A stretch of DNA of 64,000 nt. It comes from Bacillota bacterium (GTDB lineage Bacteria > Bacillota > DTU025 > MWDF01). The notes beneath the pieces are model-generated. The model searched no databases and had not been told where the DNA came from. It worked only from the letters and a program-made list of their open reading frames with translations. The stretch spans positions 104,760 through 168,759 of the forward strand of contig JAKQNF010000013.1 in the NCBI GenBank assembly GCA_029565935.1, in the 5' to 3' direction. This document shows, piece by piece, positions 1 to 8,373 of the stretch; position 1 is the first letter of the stretch; each line of letters starts with the position of its first letter. Position numbers and translations under genes: made by a program.

Positions 1-1
1 A

Positions 2-628
2 GGCGACTATTTCGGCCCCCTGGTGATAGCTGCAGTCCTGGTCGAGCCGGAAGACGAGGACTACTTGGGAGAGGCAGGGGTGAAAGATTCCAAGAGGCTG
101 ACCGACAGAAGCATCGAGCGGCTCGCCGCGGTGATATCCGGTAGATGCAGATACTCGGTCGTAAGGATCGGCCCCTCAAGGTACAACTCGCTATATGAGA
201 AGATAAGGAACCTCAATAGGCTACTGGCATGGGGGCACTCGAGGGCCCTAGAGAACGTCCTGGAGAAGTCCCAAGGATGCGAAATCGCCATATCGGACCA
301 GTTCGGAGACGAATCGTTTTTGATGAACGCATTGATGAAGGGCGGGCGCCAGCTGAGGTTGGTGCAGATGCCAAAGGCAGAGCAGGACATAGCCGTGGCC
401 GCTGCGTCGATTATGGCCAGGGCCGAGTTCGTGAAGTCAATGGAGACCCTTTCGGGCGAAGCCGGGATGAAGCTTCCCAAGGGAGCCTCGGATCCCAACG
501 TAGCCGTGACGGCAAAAGAGCTGTTGGGAAGGGGAGGAACCGAGGAACTTGCGAAGTACGCCAAGGTCCATTTCAAGATAACAAGGCAGGTAACGGAAGG
601 ATTGCCGGCCGTTAAGCGGGGTGTATGA
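2..628 (+). CDS. rnhC: Ribonuclease HIII, 3' part (5' end outside window)
   Basis: Hydrolyses the RNA strand of RNA/DNA hybrids in the cytoplasm. The reading frame is open from the first bases, so the start lies upstream; 208 residues are present. It begins at the GDYFGPLVIAA active-site block, followed by KDSKRLTD and later SDQFGDE and an AAASIMARAEF block, all typical of the RNase HII/HIII fold. The segment GPSRYNSLYEK followed by NLNRLLAWGH is characteristic of RnhC rather than RnhB. The N-terminal TBP-like substrate-binding domain of RNase HIII, if present, is outside the window. The stop overlaps or abuts the next gene. Confidence 0.88.
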   Translation, partial: GDYFGPLVIAAVLVEPEDEDYLGEAGVKDSKRLTDRSIERLAAVISGRCRYSVVRIGPSRYNSLYEKIRNLNRLLAWGHSRALENVLEKSQGCEIAISDQFGDESFLMNALMKGGRQLRLVQMPKAEQDIAVAAASIMARAEFVKSMETLSGEAGMKLPKGASDPNVAVTAKELLGRGGTEELAKYAKVHFKITRQVTEGLPAVKRGV

Positions 629-629
629 T

Positions 630-2096
630 TTGTTCGTCGAGGTCTTGCTGATAGTGTTCATGGCACTGGCTGCAGTGTTCATACTCATGCTCCTTAGGGC
701 GGCGTACATGCCGACCAAGCAGATAGCTTCCAAGAAGGCGCCGGAACCTATGGAATTCGACCTGGACGCTGCATCGGAGAAGCTGGCGGCATCCTTGAGG
801 TTCAGGACGGTGAGCGGCGCCGGTTTTGACGAAGAGGCGGAAGCCGAGTTTTTGAAACTACACGAACATCTCAGGAAAAGCTACCCGAACGTGTTCTTGA
901 AATCGGAAGTGACGGTCCACGGGGGCCGATCCCTTCTTCTGCGGTTATTCGGGAAGGACAAGACGTTAAAACCCGTCATATTCATGGGGCATATGGATGT
1001 AGTCCCGGTGGAGGCAAGTAGTACCGACAGATGGCTGAAGCCAGCTTTCGGAGGGACGGTGGAGGAGGGCTTCATCTGGGGCAGGGGAGCGCTGGACTGC
1101 AAGCACGTCGTTTCCGGGCTGCTAGAGGCAATGGAGACGCTCCTGGTCTCCGGATATGAGCCGGTCAGGGGCATCTACCTTGCTTTCGGGCATGACGAGG
1201 AGACCGGAGGGGCAAACGGGGCGGCAGCTATAGGGACGTTCCTCGAGGCAGAGGGTACGAAGGCATGGATGGTGCTTGACGAAGGCGGCAAGGTGGATTG
1301 TCCAGGTCATATTACAGGAAGGCCACTTGAAGCCGTGGTCAGCATCGTCGAGAAAGGTTTCGCAAGCTTCAGGCTCGATGTTGATATACCCGGCGGGCAC
1401 TCGGCAAGGCCGCCGAAGGAAAACGCGATCAGCGTGCTGATAAAAGCTGCGGACAGGGTAAACAACCATGTCTTCACGCCGAGGTTGAAAGGGCCTCTGG
1501 CTGACCTGCTCGGTTTTGCCGGGACTGAGATGGGCTTCTGGAAGAGGCTTGCGATCGCGAACATGTGGATAGCGAAGCCGTTCGTGGTGGGCTGGCTCGG
1601 CTCTTCCCCTTCTACCGACTGCTTGATGAGGACGACCGCGGTTACTACGATACTCAAGGCAGGTATGAAGGACAACGTGATTCCCTCGCACGCAGAGGCG
1701 ATTGTGAACACCAGGCCCGCTTTCGGTGAGACGCCCGAGAGCGTAAGGTGCGAGCTGGAAAGGGCCATATGTGACAAGAGGGTGAAGATAACTGCCTCGG
1801 GGCATCAGCATACCCCGTCCAACGCTTCTTCCGTAGACTGTGACCAGTTCAGGCTTCTTCAGGAGGCGATAGCCAGGCATTTCGAAGATCCCGTAGTCAT
1901 ACCTGGCATACTGACCGGAGGGACCGACACGAAGCACTACGCGAATCTGAGCGATGCCGTCTACAGGTTCATCCCCATAAAGCTTGCTCACGAGTTGGCG
2001 GAAGGGGTCCATGGTATCAACGAGAGGATACCGGTGGACGAGTACGGAAGGATGATAGCCTTCTACATGGATTTCATGAGGGAAGCAACAAGATAG
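630..2096 (+). CDS. Membrane-anchored M20 family metallopeptidase (PM20D1/CPS1-like)
   Basis: Zinc-dependent peptidase or amidohydrolase of the M20 family, 488 residues. An N-terminal hydrophobic segment of about 20 residues with no clear cleavage site suggests a membrane anchor. Motifs run in family order: FMGHMDVVPV (first metal ligands), WGRGALDCK (bridging Asp), GHDEETGG (catalytic Glu pair), a dimerisation lid containing GGHSARPP, and a C-terminal ILTGGTDTKHY metal site. The length and the long GHDEETGG-type spacing fit the yeast CPS1/human PM20D1 branch. The start is uncertain: TTG at 630 has the better Shine-Dalgarno spacing (GGGGTG at 617-622), while GTG at 621 would overlap rnhC. Substrate cannot be told from sequence. 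Confidence 0.85.
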   Translation: MFVEVLLIVFMALAAVFILMLLRAAYMPTKQIASKKAPEPMEFDLDAASEKLAASLRFRTVSGAGFDEEAEAEFLKLHEHLRKSYPNVFLKSEVTVHGGRSLLLRLFGKDKTLKPVIFMGHMDVVPVEASSTDRWLKPAFGGTVEEGFIWGRGALDCKHVVSGLLEAMETLLVSGYEPVRGIYLAFGHDEETGGANGAAAIGTFLEAEGTKAWMVLDEGGKVDCPGHITGRPLEAVVSIVEKGFASFRLDVDIPGGHSARPPKENAISVLIKAADRVNNHVFTPRLKGPLADLLGFAGTEMGFWKRLAIANMWIAKPFVVGWLGSSPSTDCLMRTTAVTTILKAGMKDNVIPSHAEAIVNTRPAFGETPESVRCELERAICDKRVKITASGHQHTPSNASSVDCDQFRLLQEAIARHFEDPVVIPGILTGGTDTKHYANLSDAVYRFIPIKLAHELAEGVHGINERIPVDEYGRMIAFYMDFMREATR

Positions 2097-2123
2097 TCGA
2101 ACATACCTTCGGAGGTGTATCAG

Positions 2124-3311
2124 ATGTCAAAAAGGGTAAGGATTTCGGACAGGGTAGATTACGTTGGATCCCAGGACTGGGACAGGGAGATATTCGACTC
2201 TTTGATCCCGCTCCCGGACGGGACGAGCTATAATTCCTATGTCGTCAAAGGTTCTGAGAAAGTCGCGCTCATCGATACTGTGGACCCGAAATTCGGCCGG
2301 GAGCTGGAAGGCAAGCTCAAGGGAATCGAAAAGGTCGACTATGTAGTGATCAACCATGTGGAGCAGGACCACAGCGGATGCTTGAACATGGTGCTGGAAA
2401 GGTATCCTGAGGCCAAAGCCCTCTGTTCTGAGAAGGCCAAGGATCTCATAATCACCCATCTGCACACCGATCCTGAGAGGATAGTGACGGTAAAGGATGC
2501 GGAGGAGATCAGCCTCGGGGACAGGACGCTGAGGTTCGTGTACGCACCGTTCGTCCACTGGCCTGAGACCATGCTGACTTACCTTGTCGAAGAGCGCATG
2601 CTATTCACCTGCGACATGTTCGGCTCGCACCTGGCATCGTCCGAGGTGTTCGCGGTAAAGCCGCTTCATGATTACGTCGAATCGTGCAAGAGGTATTATG
2701 CCGAGATAATGATGCCGTTCGCCCTGCCGATCAAGAAGAACTTGGAAAAGGTGGAGTCTCTTTCCCCTTCGACGGTATGTCCGAGCCATGGGCCTTGCTG
2801 GACGGAGCCCGGTTTCGTGATCAACCTATACAGAAGATGGTCACAAGGCGAACCCGAAAATAAAGCGCTCCTGCTCTACATCTCGATGCACGGAAGCGTA
2901 TCCGCGATGGTGGAGAGGATGACCGACAGGATAAGCGGCGGGGGCATATCGGTGGCGAGGGTGGATCTGACGGATCCGGACCTCGGGAAGATAGCGATCA
3001 ACCTTGTGGACGCACATACTGTAATAATTGGCACGCCTACCGTGCTTGGCGGACCGCATCCTAAGGTAGCCTCAGCGGTCGTGCTTGCCAATGCGCTAAG
3101 GCCTAGAACGAAGCTCATAGGGATAATCGGCTCATTCGGATGGGCGGGCAAGGCCCCCGAGGCGCTGGCGTCGCTGGTACCCAATCTTTCCGGAGCGGAA
3201 CTGCTACCACCTCTGATGCTAAAGGGCCTCCCTGATGAAGACGGCATGCAGAAGGTGGACGAGTTCGCGGATATGATCATCGAGAGGCATGCTAAGTCAT
3301 TCCCGAGATAA
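2124..3311 (+). CDS. Flavodiiron protein (A-type flavoprotein, FprA-like)
   Basis: Reduces O2 to water and/or NO to N2O, protecting anaerobes from oxidative or nitrosative stress. The 395 residues hold two domains: an N-terminal metallo-beta-lactamase-like diiron domain with NHVEQDHSG (His-x-Glu-x-Asp ligands), PFVHWPETM, CDMFGSH and PSHGPCW, and a C-terminal flavodoxin-like domain from about residue 250 (LLLYISMHGS for FMN phosphate binding, GTPTVLGGPHP, GSFGWAG). There is no rubredoxin or flavin-reductase extension, so electrons must come from separate partners. ATG at 2124 follows GGAGGTGTATCAG. Probably co-transcribed with the peptidase 27 bases upstream. Confidence 0.93.
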   Translation: MSKRVRISDRVDYVGSQDWDREIFDSLIPLPDGTSYNSYVVKGSEKVALIDTVDPKFGRELEGKLKGIEKVDYVVINHVEQDHSGCLNMVLERYPEAKALCSEKAKDLIITHLHTDPERIVTVKDAEEISLGDRTLRFVYAPFVHWPETMLTYLVEERMLFTCDMFGSHLASSEVFAVKPLHDYVESCKRYYAEIMMPFALPIKKNLEKVESLSPSTVCPSHGPCWTEPGFVINLYRRWSQGEPENKALLLYISMHGSVSAMVERMTDRISGGGISVARVDLTDPDLGKIAINLVDAHTVIIGTPTVLGGPHPKVASAVVLANALRPRTKLIGIIGSFGWAGKAPEALASLVPNLSGAELLPPLMLKGLPDEDGMQKVDEFADMIIERHAKSFPR

Positions 3312-3349
3312 GGCGATAACTGCAGGGCGATGCCACCTATCATGACGAT

Positions 3350-3391
3350 TGCGAGCGCTACGCCTGGACGAAGGTCCTAACGGCGCTCGCA
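3350..3391 (+). terminator. Hairpin after the flavodiiron gene
   Basis: A 9-bp perfect stem (TGCGAGCGC at 3350-3358 with GCGCTCGCA at 3383-3391) lies about 40 bases after the flavodiiron stop and before a convergent gene. No uridine tract follows, so it is only a possible terminator or a transcript 3'-end stabiliser. The rest of 3312-3513 shows no gene. Confidence 0.4.
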
Positions 3392-3513
3392 TAGATTCTC
3401 AGTCCATCAAACCGATGGTCCCTAAAAGGGCAAAGGCGATGGCATAAAATGCGTTGATCCTGACTTCTCGTGGATAGTCCTCATTACCGCGACCTGCGGC
3501 GTCATGGGACACT

Positions 3514-4314
3514 TCATGTATCGCAGGGCTCTGTTGTTTGGCCTAGTACTTCTTCGTCACTGGACCTGCCCATCGCCATTTCATTGAAGCTAGACCTGAG
3601 GACGGCCTCCAATCCCAGCGGATCCCTGTACATCACTTCTGCATACGAGGATATGGTAGATGACATATATGCCGCTTCTGGCAATACGGTGGGCCATATT
3701 ACGCGTACCGTCAGGTTATTTGGGTCGGCGATGATCGCGAAATCGCGGCCTCCTTCATAACTGACCCCCACGGTCCGTACTTCCTTGTTGCCCATCGAAT
3801 ACCAATCATAATGGGCCACGGCCAGCACTTTAAGTACATCGTCCGATATATCTTGGATTTCGACCTCGCTATCGAGCAGGCTCTCGGCTCGGACTATGAC
3901 GGACGCTATGTCTTCAGAGAGGTCCTTCAAGGTGCAGTAGCCGCTTACGTAGTATTCAAGACCGGCAAATCGTGGCTTACCTGAGCCCTTAACCAGCAAT
4001 ACCAGAAGCCTCGCCGTATGCCCTATGGCTCCGTTCACGCCCGGCACACAGCACGGTTTCATCTCTGGTTCTGCTTCTAGGACGGGAATGCCGTTCATGT
4101 CGGTTGCCTGTACTGCGTTTATTATCCCGAGGGCCGTGATAGCCTCGCCAACCGTAGGGAGTGAGCCTGGCGCCTCATTCATGAGAAGGGAATGCTCGTG
4201 AAGCAAGCTAATATCATAGCCAGGTTCGATGATGACACCGACCGAGGATACCGCGGTCAACAGTATTAGCGGTACTATGGCTAGACATAAAGCAGTCCTG
4301 GTCTTCATAACCAT
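3514..4314 (-). CDS. Exported protein of unknown function
   Basis: Not recognised. The 266 residues begin with a signal peptide (MVMKTR, then a hydrophobic run ALCLAIVPLILLTAVSSVG). No lipobox cysteine follows, so it is either secreted or anchored by the uncleaved segment. The mature part is mixed alpha/beta with two neighbouring cysteines in KPCCVPGVNG and further cysteines in GYCTLKDL and near the end (EPCDT). The start at 4314 is preceded by AAGGAAGG; a longer frame to 4350 has no ribosome site. It lies just downstream of pckA on the same strand but beyond the pckA terminator, so it may have its own promoter. Confidence 0.6.
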   Translation of the reverse strand: MVMKTRTALCLAIVPLILLTAVSSVGVIIEPGYDISLLHEHSLLMNEAPGSLPTVGEAITALGIINAVQATDMNGIPVLEAEPEMKPCCVPGVNGAIGHTARLLVLLVKGSGKPRFAGLEYYVSGYCTLKDLSEDIASVIVRAESLLDSEVEIQDISDDVLKVLAVAHYDWYSMGNKEVRTVGVSYEGGRDFAIIADPNNLTVRVIWPTVLPEAAYMSSTISSYAEVMYRDPLGLEAVLRSSFNEMAMGRSSDEEVLGQTTEPCDT

Positions 4315-4365
4315 ATCCTTCCTTATGACAGGATGTAATAAAGATAACATACGCTTTTGAATGAA

Positions 4366-4396
4366 GGAAGGCGGCCCCTATGAAGGGACCGCCAAA
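4366..4396 (-). terminator. Terminator of pckA
   Basis: Read on the minus strand, GGCGGTCCC, loop TTCAT, then GGGGCCGCC forms a 9-bp stem with one wobble pair, followed by a T-rich stretch (TTCCTTCATTC). It sits 24 bases after the pckA stop. Confidence 0.7.
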
Positions 4397-4419
4397 CCGG
4401 CAATGGTATTACTAGGCCC

Positions 4420-5994
4420 TTAAGCCTTGGGTCCTGCCGCTATGATCTCGGGTGTGGCATCCTTGAACTTGGCGAAGTTCTTAACGAACCTCGATGCCAG
4501 GTCCTTGGCCGTCCTGTCATAAGCTTCCTTGTCGGCCCACATGCTCCTCGGGTCGAGTAGGTGCGAATCGACTCCGTTGCAGCTAGTCGGCACCCAAATG
4601 TTGAAAATAGGATGGAGCTTGAACTCCGCCTTCTTCAAAGAGCCATCGAGTATGGCGGTGATTATGGACCTGGTGAGCGTTATGTCCATCCTCTTGCCGA
4701 CCCCGTAGGATCCGCCCGCCCAGCCGGTGTTGACGAGCCATACGGTAGAGCCGTGTAGCTTAACCTTCTCGGCGAGCATCTCGGCGTATTTCACCGGGGA
4801 GAACGGTAGGAAAGGCTCTCCGAAACAGCTCGAGAACGTTGTCTGCGGTTCCACTATGCCGCGTTCGGTGCCGGCCAGCTTCGACGTGTAGCCGCTCATG
4901 AAATGGTAGCTGGCCATGTTGGGATCCAGCTTCGCCACCGGAGGCAGCACTCCGAAGGCGTCAGCCGTAAGGAAGATGACCGCCTTGGGATGGTCGCCGA
5001 TGCTGGGTATGACTGCGCCGGGTATGTAATCCAGCGGGTAGGCTCCCCTCGTGTTCTCCGTATACAGTTCGGAATCATAGTCCGGTACCCTGGTTTTGTC
5101 GTCTATGACCACGTTCTCCAGGACCGAGCCGAACCTCATGGCGTCCCAGATCTGGGGCTCCTTCTCCTTCGAGAGCTTGATCATCTTCGCGTAGCATCCA
5201 CCCTCGAAGTTGAACACGCCGTTCTCCGACCATCCGTGCTGGTCGTCGCCTATGAGACGGCGCTGCGGGTCGGCCGATAACGTGGTCTTGCCCGTTCCGG
5301 ACAGTCCGAAGAATAGCGCCGTGTCGCCGGCTTTGCCCATATTGGCCGAGCAGTGCATCGAAAAGACGTTTGCCTTGGGCATGAGGTAGTTCATGACCGT
5401 GAACGCCGACTTCTTCAGCTCTCCGGCGTACTGTGACCCGGCGATGAGCACCACCCTGCGCTTGAAGTTAAGTATGATGGCGGCTTCTGAGTTCGTGCCG
5501 TCCCTCTGGGGGTCGCAATGGAAGTTGGGCGCGCACACCACAGTGAATCCGGGCGCGAAACCCTTCATCTCCTCGGCATCTGGCCTTATGAACAGCTGCT
5601 TCACGAACAGGGAGTGCCATGCGAACTGGGTTATGAAACGAATGGGAAGCGTGTACTTGGTATCAGCACCGCAGAAGCTGTCTGTTACGTATACGGGCTT
5701 GTCCTCAAGGTAGCCGAGGATCCTGTTGAGCAAAGCGTCGAACTTCTCCTCGCTGAAAGGTACGTTTATCTTGCCCCAGGCGATGTCGTTCTTCGTCAGG
5801 TCCTCCTCGACGGTGAACTTGTCGTTAGGTGACCTTCCCGTGTACTTTCCGGTCCTTGCCACTAGAGACCCGGTAGACGCCAAATAGCCTTCCTTGTTCG
5901 CGAGGGCGTGTTCTACTAGCATCGCAACAGGCAGATTATGGAACAACTGCTTGCATCTGATCTTCTCGATGCTGGAATCGAACGTTCCTGGCAT
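4420..5994 (-). CDS. pckA: Phosphoenolpyruvate carboxykinase (ATP)
   Basis: Converts oxaloacetate and ATP to phosphoenolpyruvate, CO2 and ADP in the cytoplasm, the first committed step of gluconeogenesis; in fermenters it can run in the carboxylating direction. At 524 residues it has the usual length. Visible motifs are RSPNDKF near the N terminus, the kinase-1a P-loop GLSGTGKTTL, the kinase-2 block IGDDQHGW, and the adenine-binding TGWAGGSYGVGKRM region. ATG at 5994 is preceded by AAGGAGGCGC. A TATAAT box on the minus strand (6037-6032) lies about 40 bases ahead of the start. Monocistronic, with its own terminator. Confidence 0.96.
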   Translation of the reverse strand: MPGTFDSSIEKIRCKQLFHNLPVAMLVEHALANKEGYLASTGSLVARTGKYTGRSPNDKFTVEEDLTKNDIAWGKINVPFSEEKFDALLNRILGYLEDKPVYVTDSFCGADTKYTLPIRFITQFAWHSLFVKQLFIRPDAEEMKGFAPGFTVVCAPNFHCDPQRDGTNSEAAIILNFKRRVVLIAGSQYAGELKKSAFTVMNYLMPKANVFSMHCSANMGKAGDTALFFGLSGTGKTTLSADPQRRLIGDDQHGWSENGVFNFEGGCYAKMIKLSKEKEPQIWDAMRFGSVLENVVIDDKTRVPDYDSELYTENTRGAYPLDYIPGAVIPSIGDHPKAVIFLTADAFGVLPPVAKLDPNMASYHFMSGYTSKLAGTERGIVEPQTTFSSCFGEPFLPFSPVKYAEMLAEKVKLHGSTVWLVNTGWAGGSYGVGKRMDITLTRSIITAILDGSLKKAEFKLHPIFNIWVPTSCNGVDSHLLDPRSMWADKEAYDRTAKDLASRFVKNFAKFKDATPEIIAAGPKA

Positions 5995-6031
5995 GACTGC
6001 GCCTCCTTATCGTTATTAAGCATACACATTA

Positions 6032-6072
6032 ATTATACCAAGCTGATTTTTTAGCGGAAGAGCGTTTATAAT
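6032..6072. promoter_or_regulatory. Divergent -10 boxes between pckA and the DUF4438 gene
   Basis: Two perfect TATAAT hexamers lie back to back: minus strand 6037-6032 for pckA and plus strand 6067-6072 for the DUF4438 gene. No good -35 hexamer is visible at 17 bases from either, so the assignment rests on the -10 match and location. Confidence 0.45.
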
Positions 6073-6138
6073 ATTGTATAAGAGGCAGGACAGGGCTTCG
6101 GGCCATGTGTGCTAATAAGTACAATGCAGAGGTGTCAT

Positions 6139-7023
6139 ATGTTGAGGACGAACAGGGACAAGGTAGTCATGATAAGCGTCATGGGGGCAGTGGCCCCTCC
6201 GGTAAGGAGACTGGATTACCGCGTATCGGCCGATGGGGAGCCTTTCGTACTTCCGGGGACGGGAGGGATCACCTATAACGTCCTGGTGGGCGACCCTTGT
6301 TTCGGCTGGGCAGGCGACCACGTTGAGCCGGGCGTTTCGACCTGCTCGGACATCGACCGGCGCTCCGAGGGCAAGAACGCGGGATACAACACCTATGCTT
6401 GCATAGGCAACAAGGCCAGGGTGGCCACGGGCGACGCAAAGGGCGCCGAGGGCGTCGTGGTAGGACACCACGGCGGCATAGAGCACGTACTGATAGACTT
6501 CGAGCCTGAGGCCATGGAGAAGATGCTCATCGACGACAAGATACTCGTCAAGGGCTATGGGCAGGGTCTTAAGCTGTTGGACTATCCGAGCGTGAAGGTC
6601 ATGAACGTTGACCCCGACCTTCTTGACAAGATGGGGATTAAAGAGGAAGGCAGCGTGCTGGACGTTCCCGTGGCGCTAGAGGTGCCTGCGAAGCTCATGG
6701 GTTCGGGCCTCGGCATGGGCAACTGCTACAGCGGGGATTATGACATAACCACCACAGATAAGAGGCTGATCGCCGACCTTGGGATAGACAAACTGAGATT
6801 CGGCGACGTCGTGGCGATAACCGACGCCGACAACAGATTCGGAAGATCCTACATGTCCGGAGCGGTTACCATCGGCATAGTCGTCCACAGCGACTGCCTG
6901 ATCGCAGGGCACGGACCAGGAGTGGCGACTGTTCTCACTGACGTGGAGGGCAAGATAAGGCCGGTCCTGGACAAGAAGGCTAACATAGCGGCATACCTGG
7001 GCCTGGGCAGGTACCGCAAATAG
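6139..7023 (+). CDS. DUF4438 family protein
   Basis: Conserved protein of unknown function, 294 residues, assigned to DUF4438 by recognisable glycine-rich blocks (PGTGGITYNV, HHGGIEHVLIDF, GSGLGMGNCYSGDYD, HGPGVATVLTD). It is cytoplasmic: no signal peptide. The repeated HGG/GHG and Asp-rich segments (ITDADNRFGRSY) look like a metal or nucleotide pocket, but this is inference. ATG at 6139 follows GAGGTGTCAT; an upstream in-frame start at 6109 lacks a ribosome site. A small exported protein follows 15 bases downstream and shares the transcript, after which a terminator separates this pair from the pxp operon. Confidence 0.72.
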   Translation: MLRTNRDKVVMISVMGAVAPPVRRLDYRVSADGEPFVLPGTGGITYNVLVGDPCFGWAGDHVEPGVSTCSDIDRRSEGKNAGYNTYACIGNKARVATGDAKGAEGVVVGHHGGIEHVLIDFEPEAMEKMLIDDKILVKGYGQGLKLLDYPSVKVMNVDPDLLDKMGIKEEGSVLDVPVALEVPAKLMGSGLGMGNCYSGDYDITTTDKRLIADLGIDKLRFGDVVAITDADNRFGRSYMSGAVTIGIVVHSDCLIAGHGPGVATVLTDVEGKIRPVLDKKANIAAYLGLGRYRK

Positions 7024-7038
7024 GCGGAGGTGGCATCT

Positions 7039-7509
7039 ATGCGCAGGAGGCTGGTTACGCTCGTCGTATTGTCCATCATGCTGTTTGCGGCGATCAACGC
7101 ATGCGGGGCGACGAAGTACTTCTACCTCGGCCAGGACCTTAACACCGATATCACGCTGACCAAAGGCGAGCTGGCAGCGCTACAGCTCACCGCCTACTAC
7201 AACAACACCGGGGCTTTGACGGGCAAGCTCGTAAGGCAGAGCCTGAGGGCGATGCTCGGCTCGATGTCGCTAGACGTCTTCGTGGACACGGTGGTGCAGG
7301 AGGGTTGGCCGGTCTACAAGTCTGGTACCCAGTTCACGGTCTCTGACGCTGAGCTGATGCTCGCCTATATTGAAGCGGGTGACGTGGTGCTGGGCTGGGT
7401 CAACAAGTACTTCCCGAACATAAGCCCGAGCGCCGTGAACATCGTGTTTACGGTGAAGGGCTTCCAGATAGGGACGTATAAGCAGGGTAAATTCACGCTT
7501 CAAAGATGA
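7039..7509 (+). CDS. Small exported protein, possible lipoprotein
   Basis: Not recognised. The 156-residue product starts MRRRLV and has a hydrophobic signal segment ending in AAINACGATK; the cysteine could be a weak lipobox (I-N-A-C), so it may be lipid-anchored, otherwise secreted. The mature region is about 130 residues with Tyr-rich and amphipathic segments and no cysteines after the signal. ATG at 7039 is preceded by GGAGGTGGCATCT. Transcribed with the DUF4438 gene; the next feature is a terminator. Confidence 0.6.
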   Translation: MRRRLVTLVVLSIMLFAAINACGATKYFYLGQDLNTDITLTKGELAALQLTAYYNNTGALTGKLVRQSLRAMLGSMSLDVFVDTVVQEGWPVYKSGTQFTVSDAELMLAYIEAGDVVLGWVNKYFPNISPSAVNIVFTVKGFQIGTYKQGKFTLQR

Positions 7510-7524
7510 AGAATACCAATCCAA

Positions 7525-7563
7525 GGCGGCACGGGACCATAAAAAAGGCCCTTGCCGCCTTTT
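7525..7563 (+). terminator. Terminator between the DUF4438 unit and pxpA
   Basis: GGCGGCACGGGACC pairs imperfectly with GGCCCTTGCCGCC across an A-rich loop and is followed by TTTT. It ends 27 bases before the pxpA start, so pxpA probably has limited read-through or a promoter nearby. Confidence 0.65.
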
Positions 7564-7590
7564 GGATTATCCCCATCGGAGGTGCCTAAG

Positions 7591-8373
7591 ATGAGGTTGA
7601 TAGACCTAAACTGCGACGTCGGCGAATCTTTCGGGGCTTTCGTAAAAGGCTGCGACAGGAGCGTGCTGCAGTCCGTTACAAGCGCCAACATCGCTTGTGG
7701 ATTCCACGCAGGGGACCCTGGAGTCATGCAAAGGACCATGGCCGCCTGCAAGGAACTGGGAGTGTCGCCGGGTGCGCATCCAGGTTACCCTGACGTGCAG
7801 GGCTTCGGCAGGAGGGAGATATCGGCATCCCCCGACGAGATAGAAGGATACGTCCTCTACCAGATAGGGGCGCTCGATGCTTTCGCCAGGACGGAGGGCC
7901 TGCGCCTGAGGCACGTCAAACCTCATGGCGCGCTCTACAACAGGGCCGCTAAGGACGAGACGGTGGCTGAAGCCATCTCACGCGCCGTATTCCGGTACGA
8001 CAAGGACCTGATAATGGTGGGACTGGCCAGTTCGTTGATGCTTGAAGTGGCCAGGGACATGGGATTGAAGATTGCGGCCGAGGCCTTCGCTGACAGGGCG
8101 TACAGACCGGACGGGACCTTAGTGCCCAGGACCGTGGAGGGTTCGGTGATCCACGACAAGGACGAGGTCGTAGCGCGTGCCGTCAAGATGGCGTCGGAAG
8201 GAGTCGTCCTAGGGGTCGACGGAACCCCGATCAAGCTTGACATCACTACCATATGCCTGCACGGCGACACCGAAGGGGCCGCGGCGCTGGCTAAGGGGAT
8301 AAAGGAAGCCATCGAGGCCCTGGGTGTGGGCCTTGTGCCGATGCATGTGGTTCTCGGAGGTGCTGAATCATGA
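7591..8373 (+). CDS. pxpA: 5-oxoprolinase subunit A (LamB/YcsF family)
   Basis: Part of the ATP-dependent prokaryotic 5-oxoprolinase PxpABC, which opens 5-oxoproline (pyroglutamate) to glutamate. The 260 residues start with the family signature LNCDVGESFG, followed by NIACGFHAGDP, HPGYPDVQGFGRR and RHVKPHGALYN, and end with TICLHGDTEGA, all metal- or substrate-site blocks of the YcsF fold. ATG at 7591 follows GGAGGTGCCTAAG. It overlaps the next gene by four bases (ATGA), which implies translational coupling. Confidence 0.94.
   Translation: MRLIDLNCDVGESFGAFVKGCDRSVLQSVTSANIACGFHAGDPGVMQRTMAACKELGVSPGAHPGYPDVQGFGRREISASPDEIEGYVLYQIGALDAFARTEGLRLRHVKPHGALYNRAAKDETVAEAISRAVFRYDKDLIMVGLASSLMLEVARDMGLKIAAEAFADRAYRPDGTLVPRTVEGSVIHDKDEVVARAVKMASEGVVLGVDGTPIKLDITTICLHGDTEGAAALAKGIKEAIEALGVGLVPMHVVLGGAES

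Noticed and set aside
3470..3760. 96-codon plus-strand frame between flavodiiron gene and the exported protein
   Set aside because: Antisense to the exported-protein gene with no ribosome site.
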